DNA of 64,000 bases from Hyphomicrobiales bacterium (GCA_900466005.1 UEGQ01000001.1:365987-429986), one strand, 5' to 3'. Counted from the stretch's first letter, positions 10,117 through 20,633 are shown. Notes: generated by a model not told the origin, from the letters alone. Translations and numbers: made by a program.

Positions 10117-10938
10117 ATGCAATTCTCAAAGTTTGCCACGGCTGCTTTTCTGGCAATGGTTGTAGGCAACGCGGTGGCCAATAGCGCCAGCGCTGCGCAG
10201 TGCGGCAAGACATCCGCGGGTTTTTCCGATTGGATTCAGGAATTCAAGCAGGAAGCGGCCGGACAAGGCGTGAACGCAAGGTTGCTCGACCAGGTGTTCG
10301 CGACCGTTTCGTATAACACGAACACCATCCGTGCGGATCGGGGGCAGAAGAGCTTCAAGCTCTCTTTCGATCAGTTCATGAAGAAGCGTGGTGGTGCAGT
10401 CATCATCTCTCGTGGCAAGGCAATGAAGAAGAACAATGCCTCGCTGTTCTCGAGGATCGAAGGCAGGTACGGAGTCCCCGCTGGTCCGCTGATCGCCATC
10501 TGGGGCATGGAAACGGGCTTCGGCGGCTATATGGGCAACGAGCACACGCTTTCTGCCGTTGCAACCCTCGCGTACGACTGCCGCCGGACCGACTACTTCA
10601 CCGACCAGCTCTATGCCGCGCTCCAGCTCGTCGGAAGCAAGTCGCTGGCCCTCAATGCCAGAGGCGCCGCCCACGGAGAAATAGGGCAGACGCAGTTTTT
10701 GCCGCGCAATGTCGTCCGCTTCGGGGCTGATGGTGATGGCGACGGCCGTATCGACCTCGTGCATTCGCGTGCTGATGCATTGGCTTCCACCGCCAATTTC
10801 TTGCGTGGCCACGGGTGGCAGCCCGGCGCGGGATATCAGCCGGGCGAACCGAATTTCGGAGCACTTCAGGGCTGGAACGCCGCATCCGTCTACCAGCAGG
10901 CGATTGCCTATATCGGTGCGCAGATCGACGGTCGGTGA
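10117..10938 (+). CDS. Lytic murein transglycosylase, MltB-like (SLT_2)
   Basis: A peptidoglycan-cleaving enzyme of 273 residues. A signal peptide (about residues 1-26, ending ANSASA) directs it to the periplasm. The catalytic glutamate is at 132 in IWGMETGFGG, typical of the MltB branch, and GEIGQTQFLP follows downstream. No peptidoglycan-binding domain is present at the C-terminus. The frame opens further upstream, but this ATG sits right before the signal peptide with GAGG at good spacing. It is convergent with the carbonic anhydrase gene. Confidence 0.9.
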   Translation: MQFSKFATAAFLAMVVGNAVANSASAAQCGKTSAGFSDWIQEFKQEAAGQGVNARLLDQVFATVSYNTNTIRADRGQKSFKLSFDQFMKKRGGAVIISRGKAMKKNNASLFSRIEGRYGVPAGPLIAIWGMETGFGGYMGNEHTLSAVATLAYDCRRTDYFTDQLYAALQLVGSKSLALNARGAAHGEIGQTQFLPRNVVRFGADGDGDGRIDLVHSRADALASTANFLRGHGWQPGAGYQPGEPNFGALQGWNAASVYQQAIAYIGAQIDGR

Positions 10939-10956
10939 CGCGCAGCCACGCGGAAT

Positions 10957-11598
10957 CTAAAACTCGAGGCGCTGAAAATCACGCGTCTCGCGGTTCATGA
11001 TCCAAAGTTCGCCATTGCCGATGTCGAACCAGGCGCCATGAATATTGAGCTTTCCGCGCTCCTCAAGGATCTTGACGCAGGGGAAGGTCTTGAGGTTTGC
11101 AATCGAGTTGCGAATTGAAATGCGCTCCAGTGCTGTCTGCCGTTCGCCGGCCGTCATGACGGAGTTTGTCTGAATCTGTTCGGCTGCGGGTTTCAACAGT
11201 CCCATCCATTTGCCGATGAAATCACCCGGCGAGAGAGGCTCCGCATTGGGATCGAGCGCCGCCCGAATGCCTCCGCATCGTCCATGGCCCATGACGATGA
11301 TGTCACGCACCTTCAGAGCCTGGACCGCAAATTCGAGCGCCGCCGACGTCGCGTGGAATTGGCCATCCGGCTCGTAGGGTGGGACCATGTTCGCAACGTT
11401 GCGGACCACGAAGAGCTCACCGGGACCGGCGTCAAAAATGGTCTCCGGAGCCGCCCGAGAGTCGCAGCAGGCAATCACCAATGTCTGGGGTTTCTGGCCG
11501 GTTTCGGCCAGAACGCGGTAACGTTCGCGCTCATCAACGTAGCGCCCGGTCATGAAGTTGCGGTAACCGGTAACGAGAGTGTCTGGAAAACGCAGCAT
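10957..11598 (-). CDS. Beta-class carbonic anhydrase
   Basis: A zinc enzyme that interconverts CO2 and bicarbonate, 213 residues from the chosen ATG. The zinc-site motifs are clear: CCDSR (Cys44, Asp46, Arg48) and GHGRCGG (His105, Cys108). The frame is open for 30 codons upstream, but the family N-terminus (FPDTLVTGYRNFM) starts at this ATG. It lies about 90 bases downstream of the pyridoxal kinase gene on the same strand and may be cotranscribed with it. Confidence 0.93.
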   Translation of the reverse strand: MLRFPDTLVTGYRNFMTGRYVDERERYRVLAETGQKPQTLVIACCDSRAAPETIFDAGPGELFVVRNVANMVPPYEPDGQFHATSAALEFAVQALKVRDIIVMGHGRCGGIRAALDPNAEPLSPGDFIGKWMGLLKPAAEQIQTNSVMTAGERQTALERISIRNSIANLKTFPCVKILEERGKLNIHGAWFDIGNGELWIMNRETRDFQRLEF

Positions 11599-11688
11599 GT
11601 ATTTTGGATTATAGTGGACCGGAGCCAGATGCAATCCGTTCCGCCAACAATCTTGCGTGGCGTCGGCGCCGGCTATGTTCCATAGCAT

Positions 11689-12570
11689 TCAACGGGAGGA
11701 CCTGGGTCTCAAGGCAGGATGCATGATCCGTCGAATCTGCACGAGTGCCATCGGCGACATCAGGCTCGACGCATCACTTTCCAGCGTCAGCTCGTCGCTC
11801 CCGCGCTTCATTGTTCGCGCCAATATCTCGTAGACACTCGCGGTTGCCAACTGGAGCGCCCGCTCTTCCGGTATTCCCGAAAGAAGGCGCGCCAGGAACA
11901 GCGCAGCGAGGAGGTCACCTAGGCCGTTTGGCGGATTATCGATCAATCTGTGCTCTGACAGCAATGCGTGCCGGCCGGAAAGCAACAGGTTACCGACTCC
12001 ACCCGCCATCATCGGCAGCGCTGTCGTCACCAGCATACGCGCAGGACCAAGCGACAAGGCGGCGTCTATGATGGCGGTATTATTCTCAAGCGAACTTCCC
12101 ACCATCCAACTGAGCTCGTAACGATTGGGAGTCGCAATCGACGCAAGCGGGATCAGGTTGTCGCGAATTCCCTTCGCGGTCTCTTCGGAAACATAGAGGC
12201 CGCCCATATCTCCCATGACCGGATCACAGAGATAAAGAAGGTCGGGATTTCTCGCCTTGAGTGCCGCGACGAGCCGGGCGACAGCACGGGTTTGCCCCGC
12301 GTTGCCGAAGTAGCCGGTCAGTACCGCGCCCACCTCCGATATCCACGGGGCGTCGATCAGATCATCAATCAGCTCATCGAAGCCGGCTTCCGGGAACGAA
12401 AGTCGCGTCGCCTTTCCATGCCCAGGATGCCACGGCAACACGACTGTTGGCAAAGCCCAGACCGGATAGCCCAGCGTTTCCAATGCGAAGACCGCGGCGC
12501 GATTTCCGACCGAGCCCCGAACTACGTGGCTAGAGATGACGATCACCGCACAGGAAGGGCTTTTGTTCAT
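11689..12570 (-). CDS. pdxY: Pyridoxal kinase PdxY
   Basis: Phosphorylates pyridoxal to pyridoxal 5'-phosphate in the vitamin B6 salvage pathway. The 293 residues belong to the ribokinase superfamily, with the N-terminal substrate motif ISSHVVRGSVGNRAA, CDPVMGD in the middle and the C-terminal anion-hole and catalytic motif NGLGDLLAALF. Length is typical. The start is the ATG at 12570. The gene is divergent from NAD-GDH across a 172-base gap. Confidence 0.93.
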   Translation of the reverse strand: MNKSPSCAVIVISSHVVRGSVGNRAAVFALETLGYPVWALPTVVLPWHPGHGKATRLSFPEAGFDELIDDLIDAPWISEVGAVLTGYFGNAGQTRAVARLVAALKARNPDLLYLCDPVMGDMGGLYVSEETAKGIRDNLIPLASIATPNRYELSWMVGSSLENNTAIIDAALSLGPARMLVTTALPMMAGGVGNLLLSGRHALLSEHRLIDNPPNGLGDLLAALFLARLLSGIPEERALQLATASVYEILARTMKRGSDELTLESDASSLMSPMALVQIRRIMHPALRPRSSR

Positions 12571-12742
12571 GGTCGAATGTCCTTACCTACGATTTTTGTC
12601 GTATATTGGTAACAAAATCGCAAAATCACGTCATATTTCGCCATTTCATTGGCGATTTGTATGGCAATCTTAAGCGAGTCGATATTAAACAGCGGCTACA
12701 CGAGTCGTGTTGTAGACTGGAGCATAAAGGAGGAAAGGCTCA
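12571..12742. promoter_or_regulatory. Divergent control region between pdxY and gdh
   Basis: An AT-rich gap of 172 bases. An imperfect dyad, CTACA ... TGTAG with matching inner bases (12696-12715), lies just before the gdh Shine-Dalgarno sequence AGGAGG (12729-12734). It could be an operator that blocks gdh initiation. No coding potential is seen. Confidence 0.4.
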
Positions 12743-15700
12743 ATGGTCGCAAGCAGGAAATCCAGGCGGGATCACAATTGGGAGCTGACCCAAAAGCGGC
12801 TTGAGGAACTGGGAAAGCCTTTCATCGATCCGGATATTCTGTTTGGTCGCGCCAGCAGCGACGACCTGGATCTCTACACGCAGGACATGCTTGCCTTTTC
12901 GGCCCAGCGGGCGGCAGAAGACGTGGCGGGTTGGAACGGACACGACCCGAATATCACGATCAGGCCCGTGCCCGGAGTCGAGCACTCCGGCATTCCGACG
13001 AGCGTGCTTTCGATCGTCGATCGTAACAAGCCTTTCCTCTATGATTCAGTGATGGGTGAGGTCACTAGCCTCTATCGTGACATCTTTCTCGCGATCCACC
13101 CCATTCTCGTTACGGAACCGGACAAGGCGATCGAACTTTTCCGGCCGGACAGGCCGACCGATCCAGCACATCGGATAAGCTATATCCAGCTGCATCTTGC
13201 GCCGCTCACGGACGAACAGGCGGATACGTTGAAGCAACGTCTGGCCTTTGTCCTGGAGCAGGTCCGCATGGCCTCGACTGACTGGCAAGAGATGCTCGCG
13301 GTTCTGGAGACCTCAATAGAAGAAGTAAGGCGCCTCGCGCCCGGTCGTCGGCAAGCCGAACGTGACGAAGCGCTCGCGTTCCTCGACTGGCTCAAGAATG
13401 ACAACTTCACGTTCCTCGGCATGCGGGAATACGTCTATACGGGCGACGGTCCCGACGCCAAACTCGAGCGCGGCAGAGGGCGTGGCCTCGGCATCCTCGC
13501 CGACCCGGAGGTCCTGGTTCTCCGTCACGGCAAGCAGGCCGTAACGACGACACCGGAAATCCTGGAGTTCCTGCAGGGTCCGGATTTCCTCATCGTTACC
13601 AAGGCGAACGTGAAATCGGTCGTCCACCGACGGGCATATATGGATTATGTAGGCGTGAAGCGCTTCGACGCCGCTGGAAAGGTGGTGGGCGAACTTCGCG
13701 TCGTCGGTCTCTTCACCGCGACAGCCTACACCCGCTCTGTAAACCAGATTCCGTTGCTGCGCGCAAAGGTCGAGAAGGTGGTCGAACACTTCGGCTTCGA
13801 CCCGCAAAGCCATTCCGGCCGCATGTTGCAGAACACGCTCGAATCCTATCCCCGTGACGACCTCTTCCAGATCGACGCTGAATTGCTTGCCCGATTCTGC
13901 GAGCAGATCAACGATCTCTCCGAGCGTCCGAGGGTGCGCGTTCTGCCGCGCATCGACCATTTCGACCGGTTCGTCTCCCTGATCGTCTATGTTCCCCGAG
14001 AGGATTACAATTCTCTCGTGCGCGAGAAGATCGGAAATTACTTCAAGGACACCTATCAGGGCCATGTCTCGGCCTACTACCCGGCATTTCCGGAGGGCGG
14101 TGTCGCGCGCGTCCACATCATCGTCGGCCGCAACGAAGGCAGGACGCCCCGAATCCCACAGGCCCGCCTCGAAGAGGCGGTACGTGCGATCACCGCGCGG
14201 TGGACGGACCGTTTCACGGCACTCGCCGGATCGGATGCACCAACACTCACCGTCACGCACGCCTATCAGGAGGCCTTTACGCCTGAAGAGGCCGTGGCCG
14301 ACCTGCAGCACATCAATGCCTGCCTCGAAGGACAGCCGGTCAGCATCAGCTTCCACGAGCAAGCCTCCGATAAGGGCAATCTTCTCTATCTCAAGATCTT
14401 TCATGCCGGAGAGCATCTGCCGTTGTCGCGACGCGTGCCGCTTCTGGAGAATCTCGGCTTTGGCGTCATCAGTGAACGTACCTTCGATATCCAGGTCGCG
14501 GCAGCGGAAAACCACAAGCTCGTGGTGTTGCACGACATGGAACTGGAAGTTCGCGGCGGAGGCGAGTTCGACATCGGTCGTGACGGGAAGCTGCTCGGGG
14601 ATGCATTCCTCGGCGCTTTCAACGGTACCATCGGCAACGATATCTTCAATCGCCTGGTCATGACCGCTGGCTTGACTGCTCGCGAGGTAACCGTTCTGCG
14701 TGCCTATGCAGCGTATCTACGCCAGTGCGGAATTGTCTATTCGCAGAACCATATTGCTGAAACGCTGAACAAATATCCGCAGATTGCCGCCTCCATCTTC
14801 AATCTGTTCCGCGACATCTTCGATCCGACACTCGGTGAGAAGAGCAGGCAGCGCAAGGTCAACGACAGCCGACAGGAGCTGCTGGCCGCCCTCGTCTCCG
14901 TACCCAGCATCGATGAAGACCGCATTCTTCGCCGCTATCTGAATGCAGTCGATGCGACGCTTAGGACAAACTTCTTCCAGAAGGCTCCAGATGGCGAGCC
15001 TCGTCCGATGCTCGCCTTCAAGTTCGATCCGCAGCGTCTGGAAGGTCTGCCTGAACCACGTCCGTTCCGCGAGATCTTTGTCTACGGCGTCGAGGTCGAA
15101 GGGGTACATCTCCGGTTCGGCAAGGTCGCACGTGGCGGTCTGCGCTGGTCCGACCGTGCCCAGGACTATCGCACGGAAGTGCTCGGGCTCGTGAAAGCCC
15201 AGCAAGTCAAGAACGCCGTCATCGTACCGGTGGGCGCAAAGGGTGGCTTCTTCCCCAAGCAGCTTCCGTCGGGCGGAAGTCGCGATGAATACCTGAATGC
15301 GGGCAAGGAAGCCTATAAGACATACGTCACGACGCTGCTGTCGATCACCGACAACATTCAGGGCGGACGGATCGTGCCGCCGGTGGACACCGTACGGCTT
15401 GACGACGACGATCCATACTTCGTCGTTGCCGCCGACAAGGGTACCGCGACATTCTCCGATACCGCGAACGCTCTTGCGCGCGCAGCCGGTTTCTGGCTTG
15501 ACGATGCTTTCGCGTCGGGTGGTTCCGCGGGTTACGACCACAAGAAGATGGGCATCACCGCACGAGGCGCATGGGAAGCCGTCAAGCGCCACTTCCGCGA
15601 GATGAACATCGACATACAGTCGACACCCTTCACGGTAGCCGGCGTCGGCGACATGTCGGGAGACGTCTTCGGCAACGGCATGCTGCTGTCCGAGAAGATC

Positions 15701-17527
15701 CGCCTCGTTGCCGCATTCGATCACCGCGACATCTTTATCGATCCGAATCCGGATACGGCACTTTCCTTCGCTGAGCGCAAGCGGCTTTTCGCCCTGCCGC
15801 GGTCCAGCTGGCAGGATTACGATCGCAAGGCGCTTTCGAAAGGCGCAATGGTTATTTCCCGCAGCGTGAAATCCGTCGAGCTGACGACGGAAGCGGCGGC
15901 CGCGATCGGCATCGAACGGATGACCGCGACCCCCTTTGAAATCATGACGGCAATCCTGAAGGCACCGGTTGATCTTCTCTGGTTCGGCGGTATTGGCACG
16001 TACATCAAGGCGCCGGGAGAGACCGACGCGGAGGTGGGCGACAGGACGAATGACGCGATCCGCGTGAACGGAAACGAGGTCCGCGCCAAGGTTATAGGCG
16101 AAGGGGCAAATCTCGGCGTCACGCAGCGTGGACGGATTTTCTATGCCCTCAACGGCGGACGTCTGAACTCAGACGCCATCGACAACTCCGCAGGAGTGAA
16201 CTCCTCCGACGTCGAGGTCAATATCAAGATCGCCTTGGCGCCAGCTGTTGCGGAAAATCGCCTTACCATGGCGAAGCGCGACAAGTTGCTCGCCGACATG
16301 ACGGACGAAGTTGCGTCGCTCGTTCTGCGCAACAACTACCTACAACCTTTGGCCATCTCGCTCACCGAAAGGAAGGGCGTTCGCAATCGCGAAGAATTGA
16401 GCCGGCTGATGTCGTCGCTCGAGACAGCGGGACGGCTCAATCGCAAGGTCGAGATGCTGCCTGACGACAATGCACTTGCCGAACGCTACGCGGAAGGCAA
16501 GGCGTTGACCCGCCCGGAGATAGGCGTTCTGCTCTCCTACGCGAAGATCGTCCTCTTCGACTCGCTGGTGGCCTCAGATCTGCCGGACGATCCCTATTGC
16601 GCGACGACGCTGTTCAACTATTTTCCTGCGAAGATGCGCAAGACGTTCGCCGCAGAGATCACCGGACACCGCCTGCACCGGGAGATCATCGCCACCGTTT
16701 TGGCCAATCACGTGATCAACCGTGGAGGTCCGGGCTTTGTCGTCATGACCGCGGATGCAACCGGCGTTCTTCCTGCCGACGTCGTCAAGGCGGCACTGCT
16801 GGTGAGAGACGGGCTCGATCTTACCGATCTCTGGGCGCGTATCGATGCACTGGACGCCGAGGTGCCGGGAGAACTGCAGAACAGACTCTACGCAGCGGTT
16901 GCTGAGGTCTACACCGGCGTTTCGCGGCTGCTCGTCGAAACGGGACTCTCGACCGGCGGTATTACCGATGCACTTGCCCGCCTCAAGTCGACGGTTAAGT
17001 CGCTGAAGCAATCGTTTGGAACCGCTCTGCCGGAAGAACTGGGTCAAAGGCTTGACCGTGAGATTTCCGAGCTCGTGCAGGCAGGTGCGCCGGAGGACCT
17101 TGCCCGTGACGTCGTTCGCCTTTCCGTCTTGTTGCTGGTGCCGGAGGTCATGCAGATCGCCGGCCGAACCGGCGCGACAATCGCGCGCACCGTCAGCAGC
17201 TACTTCGCGGTGTCTGGGGCCTTCAGCATCGAACGCCTCTTGGCGGCGGCCAACCGCGTCTCCACGACCGATCATTACGAAAGTCTCTCACTGACCCGCA
17301 GCATCCATCAGATCGGTGCAGCGAGGCGCGACATCGTTGCCGAAGCGCTGTCGCTTTACGCCAGGGAGAGGGACCCGATTGCTGCGTGGCGTCAAGCCGA
17401 TCCGCAGCGCATCGACCAGCTTGTCACCGAACTGGTTGCGATCACCGAGAGCGGCGATCCGAGCCTTTCCAAAATCGCGGTTGCCGCGGGCCTTCTGACG
17501 GATCTTGCGCACGGAAAGACAAGGTGA
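12743..17527 (+). CDS. gdh: NAD-specific glutamate dehydrogenase, large (180 kDa) class
   Basis: Oxidatively deaminates glutamate to 2-oxoglutarate. At 1594 residues it belongs to the very large bacterial NAD-GDH class, with long N-terminal regulatory regions (about 1-700), a central catalytic domain and a C-terminal extension. Catalytic-domain landmarks are RGGLRWSDRAQDYRTEV, VPVGAKGGFFPKQ, and GGIGTYIKAPGETDAEVGDR. AGGAGG eight bases before the ATG fixes the start. The stop overlaps the start of the next gene, a transporter. The frame is intact throughout. Confidence 0.97.
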   Translation: MVASRKSRRDHNWELTQKRLEELGKPFIDPDILFGRASSDDLDLYTQDMLAFSAQRAAEDVAGWNGHDPNITIRPVPGVEHSGIPTSVLSIVDRNKPFLYDSVMGEVTSLYRDIFLAIHPILVTEPDKAIELFRPDRPTDPAHRISYIQLHLAPLTDEQADTLKQRLAFVLEQVRMASTDWQEMLAVLETSIEEVRRLAPGRRQAERDEALAFLDWLKNDNFTFLGMREYVYTGDGPDAKLERGRGRGLGILADPEVLVLRHGKQAVTTTPEILEFLQGPDFLIVTKANVKSVVHRRAYMDYVGVKRFDAAGKVVGELRVVGLFTATAYTRSVNQIPLLRAKVEKVVEHFGFDPQSHSGRMLQNTLESYPRDDLFQIDAELLARFCEQINDLSERPRVRVLPRIDHFDRFVSLIVYVPREDYNSLVREKIGNYFKDTYQGHVSAYYPAFPEGGVARVHIIVGRNEGRTPRIPQARLEEAVRAITARWTDRFTALAGSDAPTLTVTHAYQEAFTPEEAVADLQHINACLEGQPVSISFHEQASDKGNLLYLKIFHAGEHLPLSRRVPLLENLGFGVISERTFDIQVAAAENHKLVVLHDMELEVRGGGEFDIGRDGKLLGDAFLGAFNGTIGNDIFNRLVMTAGLTAREVTVLRAYAAYLRQCGIVYSQNHIAETLNKYPQIAASIFNLFRDIFDPTLGEKSRQRKVNDSRQELLAALVSVPSIDEDRILRRYLNAVDATLRTNFFQKAPDGEPRPMLAFKFDPQRLEGLPEPRPFREIFVYGVEVEGVHLRFGKVARGGLRWSDRAQDYRTEVLGLVKAQQVKNAVIVPVGAKGGFFPKQLPSGGSRDEYLNAGKEAYKTYVTTLLSITDNIQGGRIVPPVDTVRLDDDDPYFVVAADKGTATFSDTANALARAAGFWLDDAFASGGSAGYDHKKMGITARGAWEAVKRHFREMNIDIQSTPFTVAGVGDMSGDVFGNGMLLSEKIRLVAAFDHRDIFIDPNPDTALSFAERKRLFALPRSSWQDYDRKALSKGAMVISRSVKSVELTTEAAAAIGIERMTATPFEIMTAILKAPVDLLWFGGIGTYIKAPGETDAEVGDRTNDAIRVNGNEVRAKVIGEGANLGVTQRGRIFYALNGGRLNSDAIDNSAGVNSSDVEVNIKIALAPAVAENRLTMAKRDKLLADMTDEVASLVLRNNYLQPLAISLTERKGVRNREELSRLMSSLETAGRLNRKVEMLPDDNALAERYAEGKALTRPEIGVLLSYAKIVLFDSLVASDLPDDPYCATTLFNYFPAKMRKTFAAEITGHRLHREIIATVLANHVINRGGPGFVVMTADATGVLPADVVKAALLVRDGLDLTDLWARIDALDAEVPGELQNRLYAAVAEVYTGVSRLLVETGLSTGGITDALARLKSTVKSLKQSFGTALPEELGQRLDREISELVQAGAPEDLARDVVRLSVLLLVPEVMQIAGRTGATIARTVSSYFAVSGAFSIERLLAAANRVSTTDHYESLSLTRSIHQIGAARRDIVAEALSLYARERDPIAAWRQADPQRIDQLVTELVAITESGDPSLSKIAVAAGLLTDLAHGKTR

Positions 17528-18966
17528 CACTCTCCCCGAAACATTCGGGGGAAGAGTTGGTGGCGGTTGAAACGGAGTTGTCGGTAGCGGGAACCGCAAA
17601 GGTGCCCGCCCGCGGAATTTGGGGCTGGATGCTGTTCGACTGGGCAGCCCAGCCCTTTTTCACAGTGGTGACGACGTTCATCTTCGGACCCTACTTCGTC
17701 TCGAGGATGACCTCCGATCCGGTCTCCGCCCAGGCGACATGGAGCAACACGGCGACGATCGCATCGATCATCATCGCCGTACTCTCCCCCATTCTCGGAT
17801 CGATTGCCGATCAGTCCGGTAGTCGCAAGCCGTGGATCGGCTTTTTCGCGGTGATCAAAATTGTAAGCCTGAGCCTGCTCTGGACCGCTGCCCCGGGCTC
17901 GCCTGTCTTCGTCCCAGTCATTCTGATCATCCTTGCCACGGTGTCGGCCGAGTTTTCCGTCGTCTTCAACGACTCCATGATGCCACGTCTCGTCACGCCG
18001 CAAACGGTGGGTCGCATCTCGAACATCGCCTGGGGCCTCGGCTATCTCGGCGGCATCATCGTCCTCATTGCTGTGGTGACGCTGCTGGCGGCGAACCCGA
18101 AGACGGGAATGACGCTGATCGGCCAGCCGCCGCTGTTCGGGCTGGATGCTGCCAGCGGAGAGGATGCCCGCATCACCGGGCCAATATCGGCTCTCTGGTA
18201 TCTCATCTTCATTCTGCCGATGTTTTTCTTCACGCCGGATGCCACCAAGGGCAAGCCTTTCGGCGAGGCCATAAGAGCCGGATTGAGCGAACTCGGCAAG
18301 ACGCTGAGTGAATTGCGGGGAAGATCGGGGCTCGCTCGCTTCCTGATCGGACGCATGATCTACCAGGACGGTGTGAACGGGCTGCTGGTGCTGGGCGGCG
18401 TTTTTGCCGCAGCGATGTTCCAGTGGTCTACCCTGGAAATCGGCCTCTACGGGATAATCCTGAATGTCGTCGCGATCTTCGGCTGTCTGGCAGCAGGCAG
18501 TATCGACCGGCGGTTCGGCTCGAAATTCACGGTGCTTCTCAGCCTAATCCTGCTGATCGTCGCCACGTTCGGCATCATCTCGACCGGTCCAGGCTATACG
18601 CTCTTCGGAATCGTCGATCTTTCCACGATGTCCACACCCGGTATTTTCGGAACGGCCGCGGAGAAGACCTACATCCTGTTCGGCATCCTGATCGGACTCG
18701 CCTTCGGCCCCGTTCAGGCCTCGTCCCGTTCCTACCTCGCCCGCAGCGTTCCGCCGAAAGAAGCGGGACGCTACTTCGGCATTTACGCACTGTCCGGTCG
18801 CGTCACGAGTTTTATGGCTACGTTGAGCTTCTCGATGCTGACCTATTGGACCGGCTCACCGCGCGTCGGCATGGCGAGCGTCCTCATCTATCTCGGAGGG
18901 GGATTTCTCGTGCTGCTCACTACCCCGTATCCGGCCAGCAGTAATCCCTCAACCAGCCTGAAATAG
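17524..18966 (+). CDS. MFS transporter, UMF1/Atg22-like family
   Basis: A membrane transporter of about 480 residues with roughly 12 hydrophobic segments. The opening WMLFDWAAQPFFTVVTTFIF is typical of the UMF1 (vacuole effluxer Atg22-like) MFS family. The substrate is unknown; eukaryotic Atg22 exports amino acids. I chose the GTG at 17524, which overlaps the gdh stop as GTGA. A GTG at 17560 with GGGGGAAG just upstream is a good alternative. Coupling to gdh suggests a link to amino-acid metabolism, an inference only. Confidence 0.82.
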   Translation: MTLSPKHSGEELVAVETELSVAGTAKVPARGIWGWMLFDWAAQPFFTVVTTFIFGPYFVSRMTSDPVSAQATWSNTATIASIIIAVLSPILGSIADQSGSRKPWIGFFAVIKIVSLSLLWTAAPGSPVFVPVILIILATVSAEFSVVFNDSMMPRLVTPQTVGRISNIAWGLGYLGGIIVLIAVVTLLAANPKTGMTLIGQPPLFGLDAASGEDARITGPISALWYLIFILPMFFFTPDATKGKPFGEAIRAGLSELGKTLSELRGRSGLARFLIGRMIYQDGVNGLLVLGGVFAAAMFQWSTLEIGLYGIILNVVAIFGCLAAGSIDRRFGSKFTVLLSLILLIVATFGIISTGPGYTLFGIVDLSTMSTPGIFGTAAEKTYILFGILIGLAFGPVQASSRSYLARSVPPKEAGRYFGIYALSGRVTSFMATLSFSMLTYWTGSPRVGMASVLIYLGGGFLVLLTTPYPASSNPSTSLK

Positions 18967-18991
18967 AAAGAGCCCGGCCGAGGCCGAGCTC
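18966..18991 (-). terminator. Terminator after purH
   Basis: On the minus strand the sequence forms GAGCUCGGCC/GGCCGGGCUC with one G-U pair, followed by TTTCT. It lies about 25 bases beyond the purH stop, between the two convergent genes. On the plus strand the same hairpin has a mismatch and no T tract. Confidence 0.65.
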
Positions 18992-19016
18992 AAAAAAGGC
19001 TACGGGGTTGCTACGA

Positions 19017-20633
19017 TCAGTGGCGGAAGTGCCGAATGCCGGTGAAGACCATCGCCACGTCATGCTCGTTGGCTGCCGCGATCACTTCCTCGTCGCGCAT
19101 CGAGCCGCCGGGCTGGATGACGGCCGTCGCACCCGCCGCAATGGCGGCAAGCAGACCATCGGCAAAGGGATAAAAGGCTTCGGAGGCAACCGCCGACCCC
19201 CTCGTCAACGGCTGAGGGAGGCCGAGCGCCTTGGCGGCGTCTTCCGCCTTCATGGCGGCGATACGAGCAGAATCGACACGGCTCATCTGGCCTGCGCCGA
19301 TGCCTGCCGTCTGCCCATCCTTGGCGTAGATCACGGCGTTCGATTTCACGTGCTTCGCGATCTTGAACGCGAATTTCATATCTTGAAGTTCGGTCGGTGT
19401 CGGCGCGCGCTTGGTAACGACGCGCAGATCGAGATCCTCGACGACCACATTGTCCCGGGACTGGACCAGCAGTCCGCCGGAAACAGTCTTTGCCGTTATC
19501 CCCGCCGCTCGCGGATCGGGCAGGCGGCCCGTCGTCAGGAGGCGAAGGTTCGCTTTCCGGGCGATGACCGCCTTGGCTTGTTCGGTGACGTCGGGCGCGA
19601 TGATCACCTCGGTGAAGAGCTTGACGATCTCCTCGGCCGTTTCGGCATCGAGTGTCTGGTTGAGCGCGATGATGCCGCCGAAAGCAGAGACGGAATCGCA
19701 GGCAAGTGCTCGCTTGTAGGCTTCGACGAGAGACGAACCGGTCGCAACGCCGCACGGATTGGCGTGCTTGATGATCGCGCAGGCAGGCCCGTTATCGGGT
19801 GCAAACTCGGCGACCAGCTCAAAGGCCGCGTCGGTGTCGTTGATGTTGTTGTAGGAGAGCTGCTTGCCCTGCAGCAGGGTGGCATTCGCGACGCCCGGCC
19901 GATCGTCGCCGGTGACGTAGAACGCCGCGCTTTGATGCGGATTTTCGCCGTAACGCATCTTCTCCTTCAGAACACCACCGATCGTGCGATACATCGGAAC
20001 ATCGATCGAAAGGGCGGCGGCAAACCAGTTGGAGATCATCGTATCGTAGGCAGCCGTCCGGGCGAAGGCCTTGGCCGCCAACTGCTGACGAAGAGCGTAG
20101 GTCGTCTGGCACTCGTCGGACCTGAGCGCCGAAAGCAGCGGCTCGTAATCCGCGGGATCGGTGACGATCGTCACATAGGCATGATTCTTGGCAGACGCAC
20201 GGATCATCGCAGGGCCGCCGATGTCGATGTTCTCGACGGTCGTCGGATAATCCCCGCCGGCTGCCCGAACCTCCTCGAAAGGATAGAGGTTAATGACAGC
20301 GAGATCGATTGCTTCGATACCGTACGCACGCATGGCCCGCTGGTGCTCTGCGTCGTCGCGGATGGCCAAAAGACCGCCGTGAACGCGCGGATGAAGCGTC
20401 TTTACACGTCCGTCCATAATCTCCGGAAACTCGGTGACGTCGGAGACGTCTGTAACCGGCAGACCGGCGCTGGCGATCGCCTTGTGAGTACCGCCGGTCG
20501 ACAAAAGCCGCACACCCATGACGTTCAGTGCTTGGGCAAGCTCGACAATGCCGGTCTTGTCCGAGACCGAAAGAAGAGCGGTCTTGATCTTGACCCGGTC
20601 AGGAGCGGGTATTTTCTTCGAAACGACGGCCAT
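19017..20633 (-). CDS. purH: Bifunctional AICAR formyltransferase / IMP cyclohydrolase PurH
   Basis: Carries out the last two steps of IMP synthesis, 538 residues. The N-terminal cyclohydrolase (MGS-like) domain shows [12 protein letters not shown] and STGGTHKAI. The C-terminal formyltransferase domain carries the catalytic Lys-His in KHANPCGVA, and MRYGENPHQ is another family hallmark. The start is the ATG before [10 protein letters not shown], with GGAG upstream; the frame stays open a further 28 codons. It follows the heparinase-like gene by 96 bases on the same strand. Confidence 0.97.
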   Translation of the reverse strand: MAVVSKKIPAPDRVKIKTALLSVSDKTGIVELAQALNVMGVRLLSTGGTHKAIASAGLPVTDVSDVTEFPEIMDGRVKTLHPRVHGGLLAIRDDAEHQRAMRAYGIEAIDLAVINLYPFEEVRAAGGDYPTTVENIDIGGPAMIRASAKNHAYVTIVTDPADYEPLLSALRSDECQTTYALRQQLAAKAFARTAAYDTMISNWFAAALSIDVPMYRTIGGVLKEKMRYGENPHQSAAFYVTGDDRPGVANATLLQGKQLSYNNINDTDAAFELVAEFAPDNGPACAIIKHANPCGVATGSSLVEAYKRALACDSVSAFGGIIALNQTLDAETAEEIVKLFTEVIIAPDVTEQAKAVIARKANLRLLTTGRLPDPRAAGITAKTVSGGLLVQSRDNVVVEDLDLRVVTKRAPTPTELQDMKFAFKIAKHVKSNAVIYAKDGQTAGIGAGQMSRVDSARIAAMKAEDAAKALGLPQPLTRGSAVASEAFYPFADGLLAAIAAGATAVIQPGGSMRDEEVIAAANEHDVAMVFTGIRHFRH

